From contig NZ_JAAMPA010000001.1 of assembly GCF_011758655.1 (NCBI RefSeq), positions 1,736,001 to 1,800,000 of the forward strand: a stretch of 64,000 bases of DNA. The letters run 5' to 3'. Below, piece by piece: positions 47,498 to 55,861 of this stretch; positions within the stretch are counted from its first letter, which is position 1, and each line of letters opens with the position of its first letter. The position numbers and the translations under genes were made by a program. The stretch is from Modestobacter marinus (GTDB lineage: Bacteria; Actinomycetota; Actinomycetes; Mycobacteriales; Geodermatophilaceae). Under the pieces are notes generated by a model. That model was not told where the DNA came from. It worked only from the letters and a program-made list of their open reading frames with translations, and searched no databases.

Positions 47498-48261
47498 GCG
47501 ACGAGCACCTCGATCCCCTGCGACTCGAGCTCGGCGACGACGGCCGGGTCGGCCTCGTCGTCGGTGACCAGGACGTCGACGTCCTCGATGGCCGCGAAGC
47601 GCACCAGGTGCTCGCGGCCGAGCTTGCTGCTGTCGCCGAGCACCACGACCCGCTGGCCGGCGCGGGTCATCGCCCGCTTGACCGCGGCCTCGGCCTCGTC
47701 GGGGGTGGTGAAGCCGTACCCCGCGCTGATCCCGTTGGTGCCCAGGAAGACGACGTCGGCCCGCAGGTCGGTGAGCGCGGCGACGGTGGACTCCCCGACG
47801 GCGGACTGGGTGATCCCGCGGACCCGCCCGCCGAGCACGTGCAGCGCGATGCCGGGCGAGCCGGAGAGCCGGGCCGCGATCGGCACCGAGTTGGTGGCGG
47901 TGACCAGGGGCCGGTCGCCGGGCAGCAGCTCGGCCAGGGCCGCGGTGGAGCTGCCGCCGTCCAGGATCAGGCTGCCGTTGGCGGGCGGCAGGAGGGCGAG
48001 CGCCGCGGTGGCGATGCGGCGCTTGGCCTCGATCCGCGTGCCGCGGCGCTCCCCGAGCGCGGGCTCCACCACGGTCAGCGTGCCGAGGGGGACGGCGCCG
48101 CCGTGCACCCGGCGCAGCATCCCGGCCCGCTCGAGGACGGCGAGGTCGCGGCGGACCGTCTCGGTGGTCACGCCGAAGTGCTCGGCGACCGCGGTGACGG
48201 CGACCCGGCCCCGCTGCGTGACCAGGCCGGCGATCGCCTGCTGACGCTCCTCTGCGTACAT
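47494..48261 (-). CDS. fruR: DeoR-family repressor of the fructose operon
   Basis: 255 residues from ATG 48261; a GTG two codons upstream is possible. The DeoR helix-turn-helix is at 5-55 (EERQQAIAGLVTQRGRVAVT, then HFGVTTETVRRDLAVLERAG). The sugar-phosphate sensor domain follows (LILDGGSSTAALAELLPG near 97, VVFLGTNGISAGYGFTTPD near 169). It probably represses the fru operon until fructose 1-phosphate accumulates. As first gene of its own operon it would be autoregulated. The divergent ptsI may share control. Confidence 0.9.
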   Translation of the reverse strand: MYAEERQQAIAGLVTQRGRVAVTAVAEHFGVTTETVRRDLAVLERAGMLRRVHGGAVPLGTLTVVEPALGERRGTRIEAKRRIATAALALLPPANGSLILDGGSSTAALAELLPGDRPLVTATNSVPIAARLSGSPGIALHVLGGRVRGITQSAVGESTVAALTDLRADVVFLGTNGISAGYGFTTPDEAEAAVKRAMTRAGQRVVVLGDSSKLGREHLVRFAAIEDVDVLVTDDEADPAVVAELESQGIEVLVA

Positions 48262-48337
48262 GCTCACCCCCGGGTCATGCTGTATCGCCACATCGGGCGA
48301 ATGCCCGAACGTGTTGATATTGCTTTGGTTCCATGTT

Positions 48338-48366
48338 GTTCTACGTGGGATCAGTTGACAAGTCAA
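48338..48366 (-). promoter_or_regulatory. promoter of the fru operon with overlapping palindrome
   Basis: On the minus strand, TTGACT (48361-48366) and TAGAAC (48338-48343) are spaced by 17 bp. A perfect palindrome TTGACAAGTCAA (48355-48366) covers the -35 box, a natural place for a repressor. Confidence 0.5.
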
Positions 48367-48372
48367 GGGGAG

Positions 48373-48392
48373 CTGGTGACTCTGGTCACCAG
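48373..48392. promoter_or_regulatory. inverted repeat in the fruR-ptsI gap
   Basis: CTGGTGAC and GTCACCAG form a perfect 8-bp inverted repeat around a 4-bp centre, just upstream of the fru promoter and before ptsI. It is a candidate operator for FruR or another regulator. Confidence 0.45.
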
Positions 48393-48487
48393 ATGCATCA
48401 TCGTCGTTGCGTCGTCCCCAGTCACCCGCGACGGAGCTCGTCCGGCCGGGCGCACCCCGCCCGTTCCGAGCAGACAGTGAGGCCCCG

Positions 48488-50203
48488 ATGTCCAGCACGC
48501 CGACCGGCACCCGGATCCCCCCGGACGTCCTGACGGAGGCGACCGTCTTCACCGGCACGCCGGTGGTCCCCGGCGTGGCCGCCGGCCCGGTGGTGCGCCC
48601 GGTCGGGTCCGTCGAACTCCCCCCTGCCGACGGTCCGGTCGTCCCGGAGGCGCAGCGCGCCGCCGAGAAGGAACGGTTCACCACGGCCGCCGACGCGGTC
48701 GCCGAGCGGCTGGCCGCCCGGGCGGCAGCGGCGACCGGGGTGAGCGCCGAGGTGCTCAACACGACGGCCCAGCTGGCCCGCGACCGGGGCCTGCTGTCGG
48801 CCGTGGAGCAGCGCATCGGCGACGGCTCCTCGGCCGAGGCCGCCACGGTGGGCGCCGCCGCGCAGTTCGTCGACCTCTTCGTCAGCCTGGGCGGCGTCAT
48901 GGCCGAGCGGGCCACCGACGTGCGCGACGTCCGGGACCGGATCGTCGCCGAGCTCACCGGCCAGGGGGAGCCGGGCGTGCCCGCGCCCGAGACCCCCTCG
49001 GTGCTGCTCGCCGACGACCTGGCGCCGGCCGACACCGCCGGCCTGGACCCGACTCGGATCGTCGCGCTGGCCACCCGGCTCGGCGGGGCGACGAGCCACA
49101 CCGCGATCATCGCCCGCCAGCTCGGCCTGCCCTGCGTGGTGGGCGTCGGCGGGCTCTCCGAGGTCCCCGAGGGCGCGATGGTGCTCGTCGACGGCGAGCA
49201 GGGCACCGTCACCGTCGACCCCGACCCGGAGGAGGCCCGCGCCCGGGTGGCCGCCGCGCAGGAGGCCGCCGCGGCGCTCGCCGGGTACCGCGGGCCCGGC
49301 ACGACCCGCGACGGCCACCGCGTCCAGGTGCTGGCCAACGTGCAGGACGGCGCCGGGGCGCGGGGCGCCGCGGCGGCGCACGCCGAGGGGGTCGGCCTGC
49401 TCCGCACCGAGCTCGCCTTCTTCGGCCGCACCGAGGAGCCCACCGTCGAGGAGCAGGCCGAGATCTACGCCGGTGTCTTCGCGGCCTTCCCCGGTGGCAA
49501 GGTCGTGCTCCGGACGCTGGACGCGGGCTCGGACAAGCCGCTGCCCTTCGCCACCCCGCCGGACGAGGCGAACCCGGCCCTCGGCGTCCGGGGGCTGCGC
49601 ACCGCCCGTCGCGACCCCGGCCTGCTGACCCACCAGCTGGACGCCGTCGCCCAGGCCGCCCGCAGCACCGGTGCCGCGCCGTGGGTGATGGCCCCCATGG
49701 TGGCCACCGTCGCCGAGGCCGCGGAGTTCGCCGCCCAGGTGCGGGAGCGGGGCATGGTGCCGGGCGTCATGGTCGAGGTGCCGTCGGTCGCCGTGCTCGC
49801 CGACCGGTTCCTGGAGCACCTGGACTTCCTGTCGATCGGCACCAACGACCTGTCGCAGTACACGCTCGCCGCCGACCGGCTCTCCGCCGACCTGGCCGAC
49901 CTGACCGACCCGTGGCAGCCCGCGCTGCTGGCGCTGGTGGCTGCGACGGCGGCGGCCGGGCAGCGGGCCGGGAAGCCGGTGGGGGTGTGTGGCGAGGCGG
50001 CCGCCGACCCGCTGCTCGCCTGCGTGCTGGTGGGCATGGGCATCTCCTCGCTGTCCTGCGCCGCCTCGTCGGTGGCCGGGGTGGGGGCGCGGCTGGCGAC
50101 GGTGGACCTGGCCACCTGCCAGCGCGCTGCGGAGGTCGCGCTCGCCGCGGCCGACCCCCAGTCCGCCCGCGCGGCCGCGCGCGAGGTGCTCGCCGCCGGC
50201 TGA
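48488..50203 (+). CDS. ptsI: PTS enzyme I (phosphoenolpyruvate-protein phosphotransferase)
   Basis: 571 residues, ATG start. The phospho-His lies in GGATSHTAIIARQLGLP near 200; the PEP-binding TIM barrel contains GVGLLRTELAFF near 300, LRTLDAGSDKPLPF near 340, FLSIGTNDLSQYTLAADR near 448 and the active Cys in VGVCGEAAADP near 500. The enzyme phosphorylates HPr from PEP in the cytosol. It is divergent from the fru operon, so one locus provides EI, HPr and EIIABC. A hairpin lies 46 bp downstream. Confidence 0.95.
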   Translation: MSSTPTGTRIPPDVLTEATVFTGTPVVPGVAAGPVVRPVGSVELPPADGPVVPEAQRAAEKERFTTAADAVAERLAARAAAATGVSAEVLNTTAQLARDRGLLSAVEQRIGDGSSAEAATVGAAAQFVDLFVSLGGVMAERATDVRDVRDRIVAELTGQGEPGVPAPETPSVLLADDLAPADTAGLDPTRIVALATRLGGATSHTAIIARQLGLPCVVGVGGLSEVPEGAMVLVDGEQGTVTVDPDPEEARARVAAAQEAAAALAGYRGPGTTRDGHRVQVLANVQDGAGARGAAAAHAEGVGLLRTELAFFGRTEEPTVEEQAEIYAGVFAAFPGGKVVLRTLDAGSDKPLPFATPPDEANPALGVRGLRTARRDPGLLTHQLDAVAQAARSTGAAPWVMAPMVATVAEAAEFAAQVRERGMVPGVMVEVPSVAVLADRFLEHLDFLSIGTNDLSQYTLAADRLSADLADLTDPWQPALLALVAATAAAGQRAGKPVGVCGEAAADPLLACVLVGMGISSLSCAASSVAGVGARLATVDLATCQRAAEVALAAADPQSARAAAREVLAAG

Positions 50204-50249
50204 AGGAGACCCCTCGGCTCGAGCCTGAGCCGGGGGAGGAGGACACCCG

Positions 50250-50281
50250 CGCCCCGTCGGTCGAACGTGACCGGCGGGGCG
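50250..50281 (+). terminator. hairpin terminator after ptsI
   Basis: A 13-bp stem (50250-50262 with 50269-50281) with one wobble pair and a 6-base loop lies 46 bp after the ptsI stop. Confidence 0.65.
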
Positions 50282-50397
50282 TCGGCGTCTCCGCGCACAC
50301 CGATCACCCTCCAGACGTGACCGACTGCACTGCGTAGGTGCTGGACAAGTGACGCGGAGGTGACGGATCCATGGCCAGCACCCCCTCCGAGTGAGGA

Positions 50398-50461
50398 ATC
50401 CGTCGGAAGCTTCAGCGACACGACCTTGGATCCGTTGGAATATCAGCCGCTGCGCCTGGTT
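50398..50461 (+). promoter_or_regulatory. direct repeats and SigR/SigH-like promoter before a 51-residue gene
   Basis: ATCCGTYGGAA occurs at 50398-50408 and 50430-50440, 32 bp apart (three helical turns). The second copy provides GGAAT (50437-50441), followed 17 bp later by GTT (50459-50461), which resembles the GGAAT-N17-18-GTT boxes of SigR/SigH-type sigma factors. Confidence 0.4.
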
Positions 50462-50509
50462 TAATCCAGGCGTAACACCCACTCAGGACTACCGGAAGAA
50501 GGCAGTGAC

Positions 50510-50665
50510 ATGAGCAGCGTGACCTCCAGCTGGCGTCAGCGTCGGCAGGCGTCGCGTACGCGGCGGGCAGTGGATGCCGCCGTCGCCCGCACCAGCAGCC
50601 CCGCGATGCGCGACGAGCTGCTGACCCTGGCCAACAGCAGCCAGTTCACCAACGTCCTGCGCTGA
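50510..50665 (+). CDS. 51-residue basic protein of unknown function
   Basis: ATG at 50510, preceded by GGAAGAAGG with 7-bp spacing. The N-terminal half is strongly basic and Ser/Arg-rich (SSWRQRRQASRTRRAV); the C-terminal half forms an amphipathic helix (MRDELLTLANSSQFTNVLR). No family is recognised. A strong ribosome binding site, a structured upstream region with a possible alternative-sigma promoter, and isolation between ptsI and the GGDEF gene all support a real gene. The basic end might bind nucleic acid. Confidence 0.7.
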   Translation: MSSVTSSWRQRRQASRTRRAVDAAVARTSSPAMRDELLTLANSSQFTNVLR

Positions 50666-50826
50666 ACCACCCCCCGCCGTCGACGACGACGGCGGACGCA
50701 GGCACGCACCGTGACCCCGGACTCCCCATGGGAGCCGGGGTCCTCTGCGTCGTGGGCCCACCCCGGGTGGGTGATCTCGGCGGGAGAGCGCAACAGGGCA
50801 GGCGTCCGGTCGCCGATGCAGACCGC

Positions 50827-52920
50827 ATGACCACGTCGGGGACCGCGCCGGGGGACGGGCCGGGGCAGGCCGGGCCTTCGTCGGCGAGAGAGACGTCGCC
50901 GGCCACGATGAGTGCCCTCCTGACCTACGTGCGAGCGCAGGGCGGCGAGGACGCGGTGACGGAGACGCTGTGCAGAGCGGGCGTCGCGGCGTCGCCGGCA
51001 GAGCTGACGGACCCCGCCCGCTGGGTCGGGTACGACGTCCGGATCCGCCTCTTCGACGCGGCCACGACGGTGCTCGGTGACCCGTTCGCCCTGTTCCACG
51101 TCGGCGCGAACGCGCTGGTCTCCGGCCTGCCGCCGTCCGTCGTCCTCCTGCTCCGCGCCATGGGCTCCCCGCTGCAGGTCTACCGGCGGTTGCCGACGGC
51201 GGTCCCCAAGTTCACCACCACCTCGACCATGCGAGTGCTGGAGTCGAGGGCCGGCCACGCCACGTTGAGCTATCGACTGCACGACGGGTACGTGCACTCG
51301 CGGCTGGACTGCCAGTACGCCCAGGGCCTGCTGACCGTGGTGCCCACCGTCTTCGGTCTCCCCGCCGCCCGGCTGGTGCACGACGAGTGCGAGGCCGACG
51401 GGTACCCGGCCTGCGTCTACCACCTGCGCTGGGACCGCTCCCGACGCCGGATCCGGCGCCACCGCAACGGCGCCACCGAGCTGGAGCTCACCGCGCTGCG
51501 CGGCCAGCTGAGCAACCTGCAGTCCGCGGCTGCCGAGCTGGTCGGCAGTCAGGACCTGCACACGGTCCTCCACCGGATCGTCACGCGCGCCGCCGAGGCC
51601 GTCCTCGCGCCGGCCTACGTCCTCGCCCTCCGCGATCGGGACGGGGGACCGGCGCACGTCTACAGCTCCGGGCTGCCGGCCGACCAGGCGCAGGCGCTCG
51701 GCGAGCGGCTGCTCGCCGGGGAGGACATCGGCCCGGGCGCAGTGGTCGTCGACGTGGCCTCCGCGCGCCGGTCGCACGGCTGTCTCGCCGCCCTGCACCG
51801 GCCCGGCCACGGGGGGCTGCACGGGGAGCGCGCCCTGCTCGCCGCCTACGCGGGCCACGCCGCGGCGGCACTGGACCTGCTGTCGGCGCTGGAGGAGTCG
51901 CGGCTGCAGGCCCGCCGGGCAGCGACCCTGCTCGGATTGGCGCACGAACTGGCCGCGGCGGAGAGCGCGGTGCAGGTGTGCGAGGTCGTCGCCGCGGCCC
52001 TGCCGCGGGTCATCGGCTGCACCAGTGCCTCGGTGATGACCTGGGACGCCGCCACGCAGTGCCTCCGCGCCTGCGCCGCCGTCGGCATGGACGACGCACG
52101 CCGCGACCTGTTCCTCAGCACGCCGTTGGACGCCGGTCTCCTGCCCGAGGTGAGCGGGATCGTCGCCGACCGGACGCCACTGGTCATCACCGGCGAGCAC
52201 GCCAGCCCCGCGATGCAGCAGGTCTTCGAGGTGCTGCAGTTGTCGGATGCCGTCGCCGTCCCGCTGATCGCCGGGAGCACCTTCCTGGGCGTGGCGACGG
52301 CCAGCTGGGACGACGGCGCCACGACGCCCCGCCTGGACGGGGACCTGGTCGCCCGGCTGCGCGGTGTGGGTGACCAGGCGGCGACCGCGCTGCAGAAGGC
52401 GCAGCTGCTCGAGGCCGTGCACCACCAGGCGCACCACGACCCGCTCACCGGGCTGCCCAACCGCTCGCTCTTCTCGCGACGGCTGGGCGACGAGCTCACC
52501 CGGGCCGGCTCGACGGCGACGTTGGCCGTGCTCTTCTGCGACCTGGACCGCTTCAAGCAGGTCAACGACACGCTCGGCCACGCCGCGGGGGACGAGCTGT
52601 TGCGCCAGGTCGCCGAGCGGTTGCAGGGCGCCGTCCGGCCAGGGGACACGGTCGGCCGGCTCAGCGGCGACGAGTTCGCCCTGATCCTCCCGGACGTCGC
52701 GGACCGTGCCGACGCCGACCAGCTGGCCCAGCGGGTCACCGAGTGCTTCGCAACGCCCTTCCGCCTCGACGGGCGCGACGTCCCGGTGACCGCGAGCGTC
52801 GGCGTCGCCGTGCACGTCGGGTCCGCCGGTGGAGGCCTGCCGGACGACCTGCTCCGTGCGGCCGATGAGTCCATGTACCGGCGCAAGGCACGCAGCCGCG
52901 CGGGCGCACCCGCCGGCTGA
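50827..52920 (+). CDS. diguanylate cyclase with V4R/HNOB-like sensor and GAF domain
   Basis: 697 residues from ATG 50827. The first ~200 residues form a sensor-like domain ending in DECEADGYPACVYHLRW, close to the Cys pattern of V4R/HNOB-type ligand domains (tentative). A short coiled linker follows near 215-240. A weak GAF-like part covers about 240-360, and a clearer GAF domain about 365-520. The GGDEF domain is at about 530-690: HHDPLTGLPNRSLFSRRL, FCDLDRFKQVNDTLGH and the active loop as SGDEF instead of GGDEF. SGDEF variants can be active. There is no membrane segment, so it is a cytosolic c-di-GMP synthase responding to small ligands. Confidence 0.88.
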   Translation: MTTSGTAPGDGPGQAGPSSARETSPATMSALLTYVRAQGGEDAVTETLCRAGVAASPAELTDPARWVGYDVRIRLFDAATTVLGDPFALFHVGANALVSGLPPSVVLLLRAMGSPLQVYRRLPTAVPKFTTTSTMRVLESRAGHATLSYRLHDGYVHSRLDCQYAQGLLTVVPTVFGLPAARLVHDECEADGYPACVYHLRWDRSRRRIRRHRNGATELELTALRGQLSNLQSAAAELVGSQDLHTVLHRIVTRAAEAVLAPAYVLALRDRDGGPAHVYSSGLPADQAQALGERLLAGEDIGPGAVVVDVASARRSHGCLAALHRPGHGGLHGERALLAAYAGHAAAALDLLSALEESRLQARRAATLLGLAHELAAAESAVQVCEVVAAALPRVIGCTSASVMTWDAATQCLRACAAVGMDDARRDLFLSTPLDAGLLPEVSGIVADRTPLVITGEHASPAMQQVFEVLQLSDAVAVPLIAGSTFLGVATASWDDGATTPRLDGDLVARLRGVGDQAATALQKAQLLEAVHHQAHHDPLTGLPNRSLFSRRLGDELTRAGSTATLAVLFCDLDRFKQVNDTLGHAAGDELLRQVAERLQGAVRPGDTVGRLSGDEFALILPDVADRADADQLAQRVTECFATPFRLDGRDVPVTASVGVAVHVGSAGGGLPDDLLRAADESMYRRKARSRAGAPAG

Positions 52921-52927
52921 GCCAGGC

Positions 52928-53767
52928 TCAGTTGCGGAGGCGGGACCTCAGGGCGGCCTGCTCGTCGGCGCCGAAGCCGTGCTGCTCCAGCCAGCCGACC
53001 GGGCCACCCCAGCGCTCGTCGAGCAGCTCCAGCACCCGCCGCATCGACTCCGCCCGCGGGGTGTGGCTGGCGACGTCGCGCCGGGTCATGTCCTCGGCGT
53101 AGGTGGGGCTGCTGGCCAGCTTGGCGACGAGCGCGTCGATGACCTCGGCGGTCTGCGCGTAGTCGGCGATGATCGCCTCCGGGGTCACGTCGGCCACCGC
53201 GAGCGCCAGCGCACAGATCACGCCGGTGCGGTCCTTGCCCGCGGCGCAGTGCACCACCGCCGCGCCCCGGCCACCGGCGGCCAGCGAGCGGAGCGCAGCG
53301 AGCACGTTGTCCGTGCCGTCGGTCAGGTAGCCGAGGTAGGAGCGGACGGCGGGCGGCTCCCCCTCGTCCCCGGGGGCGACCTGGCGGGGGAGCACCGACT
53401 CCGCCCAGTCGGCCGGCAGCTGAGCCCAGATCTCCTCGTCGGTCTCCTCCGCGGCGAAGACGTCGGTGCGCCGGCCCCGCTCCGGCAGCAGGGTGAAGTG
53501 CCGGTGCGTGACCGCGTCGACGTCCCGCAGCGGGCTGCGGCCCTCCAGCAGGATCTCGGCGGTGGTCCGCAGGTCGACGACCTCGGTCAGCCCCACCTCC
53601 TCCACCAGCGCGGCGACGTCGGCCTCGCTGAGGGTCTGCAGGTTGTCGCTGCGCAGGACCCGCCCGAACTGCGTCGTCCCGCCGTCAGTGGTGGGCAGCC
53701 CGCCCAGGTCACGGGTGTTCGTCGTCCCGTCCAGGTGCAGCCAGCGGTCGGTGCGGGTGGAGGTCAC
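52928..53767 (-). CDS. PtpB-like protein-tyrosine/serine phosphatase
   Basis: 279 residues. The phosphatase P-loop is VVHCAAGKDRTG near 172 (C-X5-R), with the family's N-terminal NTRDLGGLPTTDGG near 17 and LRSDNLQTLSEAD near 38. It is the same type as mycobacterial PtpB and lipid/tyrosine phosphatases of the Y_phosphatase3 family. It has no signal peptide, so it acts in the cytosol or leaves by a non-Sec route. The target is unknown. It is convergent with the GGDEF gene and 18 bp after the glycosylase-like gene. Confidence 0.9.
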   Translation of the reverse strand: MTSTRTDRWLHLDGTTNTRDLGGLPTTDGGTTQFGRVLRSDNLQTLSEADVAALVEEVGLTEVVDLRTTAEILLEGRSPLRDVDAVTHRHFTLLPERGRRTDVFAAEETDEEIWAQLPADWAESVLPRQVAPGDEGEPPAVRSYLGYLTDGTDNVLAALRSLAAGGRGAAVVHCAAGKDRTGVICALALAVADVTPEAIIADYAQTAEVIDALVAKLASSPTYAEDMTRRDVASHTPRAESMRRVLELLDERWGGPVGWLEQHGFGADEQAALRSRLRN

Positions 53768-53785
53768 GCCCTCGACCGTACGACG

Positions 53786-54703
53786 TCAGGCCGGCGCCAG
53801 CAGCTCCCGGCACACCGCCAGCAGCCGATCCCGCAGCACCGCCCCGCGGTCGGCGAACGCGCGCTGGGCGGCGCCGTACTCGGCCTTGCCCTCCGGCGTC
53901 TCCACCGCCACCGGGGCGTACCCGTGGCCGGTCAGGTCGTAGGGCGAGGCGCGCATGTCCAGCTCGCGGACGTCGGCGGCGAGGGCGAAGCAGTCGGCCA
54001 GCAGCTCCCCGGGCACCGCCGGGCTGAGCTTGTAGGCCCACTTGTAGAGGTCCATCGTGGCGTGCAGGCAGCCCGGCTGCTCCAGCTGCTGCTGGGTGTC
54101 CCGGGTGGGCCGGAGGGTGTTGCGCGGCTCGGCGGCGCGGGTGAAGAACCGGAACGCGTCGATGTGGCTGCACTGCACCCGGTGGGACTCGACGACGGCG
54201 TCGGTGCCGGCTTGCCCCAGCCGCAGCGGCAGCGGGTGGCGCACCTCGCCGTCCTCGGGGCGGTAGAGCATCGCCCACTCGTGCATCCCGAAGCAGCCGA
54301 ACTGGCCCGGGCGGCCGGCGGTGCCGCGGAGCAGCCCCTCGATCCAGCCGACCGACGTCCGCCGCTTGGCCAGGAACGCCGGCACGTCCAGCCCGACCCC
54401 GCGCACCCGCTCGCCCGCGGCGTCCCGGACCTCGACCTCGGCGTGGAACGGCCAGCTCGCCCGCTCCGTGGCGGCTGCACCGGTCAGGACGACGCCGACC
54501 CCGGGGTGCCACCGGCGCAACCGGCCCGGCGTCTCGGAGTAGTAGGTGAAGAGGAAGTCCAGCACCGGGTGGGCGACACCGGTGCGGCGCCGCTGCTGGT
54601 GGGGGTCCAGCCAGACGTCCATCCGCCGCTGGTGGGCCGCGGCCCGGGCCGTCCACCCCGCCTCCGGCAGCACCACCGGCGCGGGGACGAGCAGCGGGAG
54701 CAC
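53786..54703 (-). CDS. protein annotated in relatives as 3-methyladenine DNA glycosylase-like; function unproven
   Basis: 305 residues with GTG at 54703; an earlier GTG at 54742 would add 13 residues. I recognise the actinobacterial family with the opening 'lpe..WraRaaaHqrRmd.wl.Ph..RR..g..HPVlDFLFtYYs', here GWTARAAAHQRRMDVWLDPH. Further segments are FGCFGMHEWAMLYR near 143 and CSHIDAFRFFTRAAEPRN near 190. The family is often labelled 3-methyladenine DNA glycosylase, but I see no AlkA, AlkD or MPG motifs, so the label may be wrong. There are many conserved His and Trp residues. It could bind a metal. Confidence 0.7.
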   Translation of the reverse strand: MLPLLVPAPVVLPEAGWTARAAAHQRRMDVWLDPHQQRRRTGVAHPVLDFLFTYYSETPGRLRRWHPGVGVVLTGAAATERASWPFHAEVEVRDAAGERVRGVGLDVPAFLAKRRTSVGWIEGLLRGTAGRPGQFGCFGMHEWAMLYRPEDGEVRHPLPLRLGQAGTDAVVESHRVQCSHIDAFRFFTRAAEPRNTLRPTRDTQQQLEQPGCLHATMDLYKWAYKLSPAVPGELLADCFALAADVRELDMRASPYDLTGHGYAPVAVETPEGKAEYGAAQRAFADRGAVLRDRLLAVCRELLAPA

Positions 54704-54881
54704 CGGCCCAGGGTAGGCGCGCGCACCGCCGACCCCTGACACCTGTCACCGCCCGTCCGTGCACCCGCGGGGAGAAGTCGTGCACCCAGGCACCTGTGCC
54801 GGCCGTTGACCGGCGGCACCGTGAGGGTGCGTCCGACAGACCGGCCCGACGGCGGCCGGCGGCGCACCGAGGAGGTCGACC

Positions 54882-55835
54882 GTGCACCCCAGCGCCCCGT
54901 CCGTGCTCCCATCCGCGACCGTCGAGGCCGCTCCGGCGATCGAGGTCCGCGACCTGCGGCGCAGCTACGGCGACTTCGAGGCGGTGCGGGGCATCTCCTT
55001 CGAGGTCCAGCCGGGTGAGGTCTTCGCCCTGCTCGGCGTCAACGGGGCCGGCAAGACCTCGGCGCTGGAGGTGCTCGAGGGGCTCGCGCCGGCCGGCGGC
55101 GGCACCGTGCGGGTGCTCGGCGCCGACCCGGTGCGCGAGCGGACCCGGGTGCGGCCGCACCTGGGCGTGCTGCTGCAGTCCAGCGGCCTGCCCGGCGACC
55201 TCACCGTGGCCGAGACCCTGCAGATCTGGGCCGGCACCCTGACCGACCCGCGGCCGGTGCCCGAGGCGCTGGCGCAGGTCCAGCTGGCCCACCGGGCCGA
55301 CGTCCGGGTGCGCAGCCTCTCCGGCGGCGAGCGTCGGCGGCTGGACCTCGCGCTGGCCCTGCTGGGCCGGCCCCGCGTCGTGGTGCTGGACGAGCCGACG
55401 ACCGGCCTGGACCCGGAGAGCCGGCGACAGGTGTGGGGGCTGGTCCGCGGCCTGGTCGCCGACGGTGCCGCCGTGGTGCTCACCACCCACCACCTGGAGG
55501 AGGCCGAGGAGCTCGCCGACCGGGTGGCCGTGCTGCGGGCCGGGCAGATCGTGCTCTCGGGCACGAAGGAGGAGATCGCCGAGACCCAGCCGGCCACCAT
55601 CCGCTTCACCCTCGACGAGGACGCGCCCGCGCTGCCACAGGTGGCCGGGGTGCAGGTGGTCGCGCAGCGTCCGCGGGTCGAGTGGCACACCCGCGCGCTG
55701 CAGCCGGTGCTGGGTGAGCTGCTCGCCTGGGCGGCGGCGCACCACGTCGTCCTCCGGGCCCTGGACGCCCGCGCCGCCTCGCTGGAGCAGGCCTTCCTCG
55801 CCGTGGCCGCCGAGGCCCGCACCCCGTCCGCGTGA
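54882..55835 (+). CDS. ABC transporter ATP-binding protein
   Basis: 317 residues, GTG start with GAGGAGG upstream. Walker A is LLGVNGAGKTSALEV near 52, the signature VRSLSGGERRRLDLALAL near 146, Walker B RVVVLDEPTTGLDPE near 165 and the switch His in LTTHHLEEAEEL near 200. A C-terminal regulatory part follows (FTLDEDAPALPQVAGV), as in DrrA/NatA-type exporters. It powers the ABC-2 permease of the next gene, for drug, lipid or antibiotic efflux or membrane-stress response. The first gene of a four-gene operon with a two-component system. Confidence 0.92.
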   Translation: MHPSAPSVLPSATVEAAPAIEVRDLRRSYGDFEAVRGISFEVQPGEVFALLGVNGAGKTSALEVLEGLAPAGGGTVRVLGADPVRERTRVRPHLGVLLQSSGLPGDLTVAETLQIWAGTLTDPRPVPEALAQVQLAHRADVRVRSLSGGERRRLDLALALLGRPRVVVLDEPTTGLDPESRRQVWGLVRGLVADGAAVVLTTHHLEEAEELADRVAVLRAGQIVLSGTKEEIAETQPATIRFTLDEDAPALPQVAGVQVVAQRPRVEWHTRALQPVLGELLAWAAAHHVVLRALDARAASLEQAFLAVAAEARTPSA

Positions 55836-55861
55836 CCCATCCAGCCGAGAGGACCCCCGCC

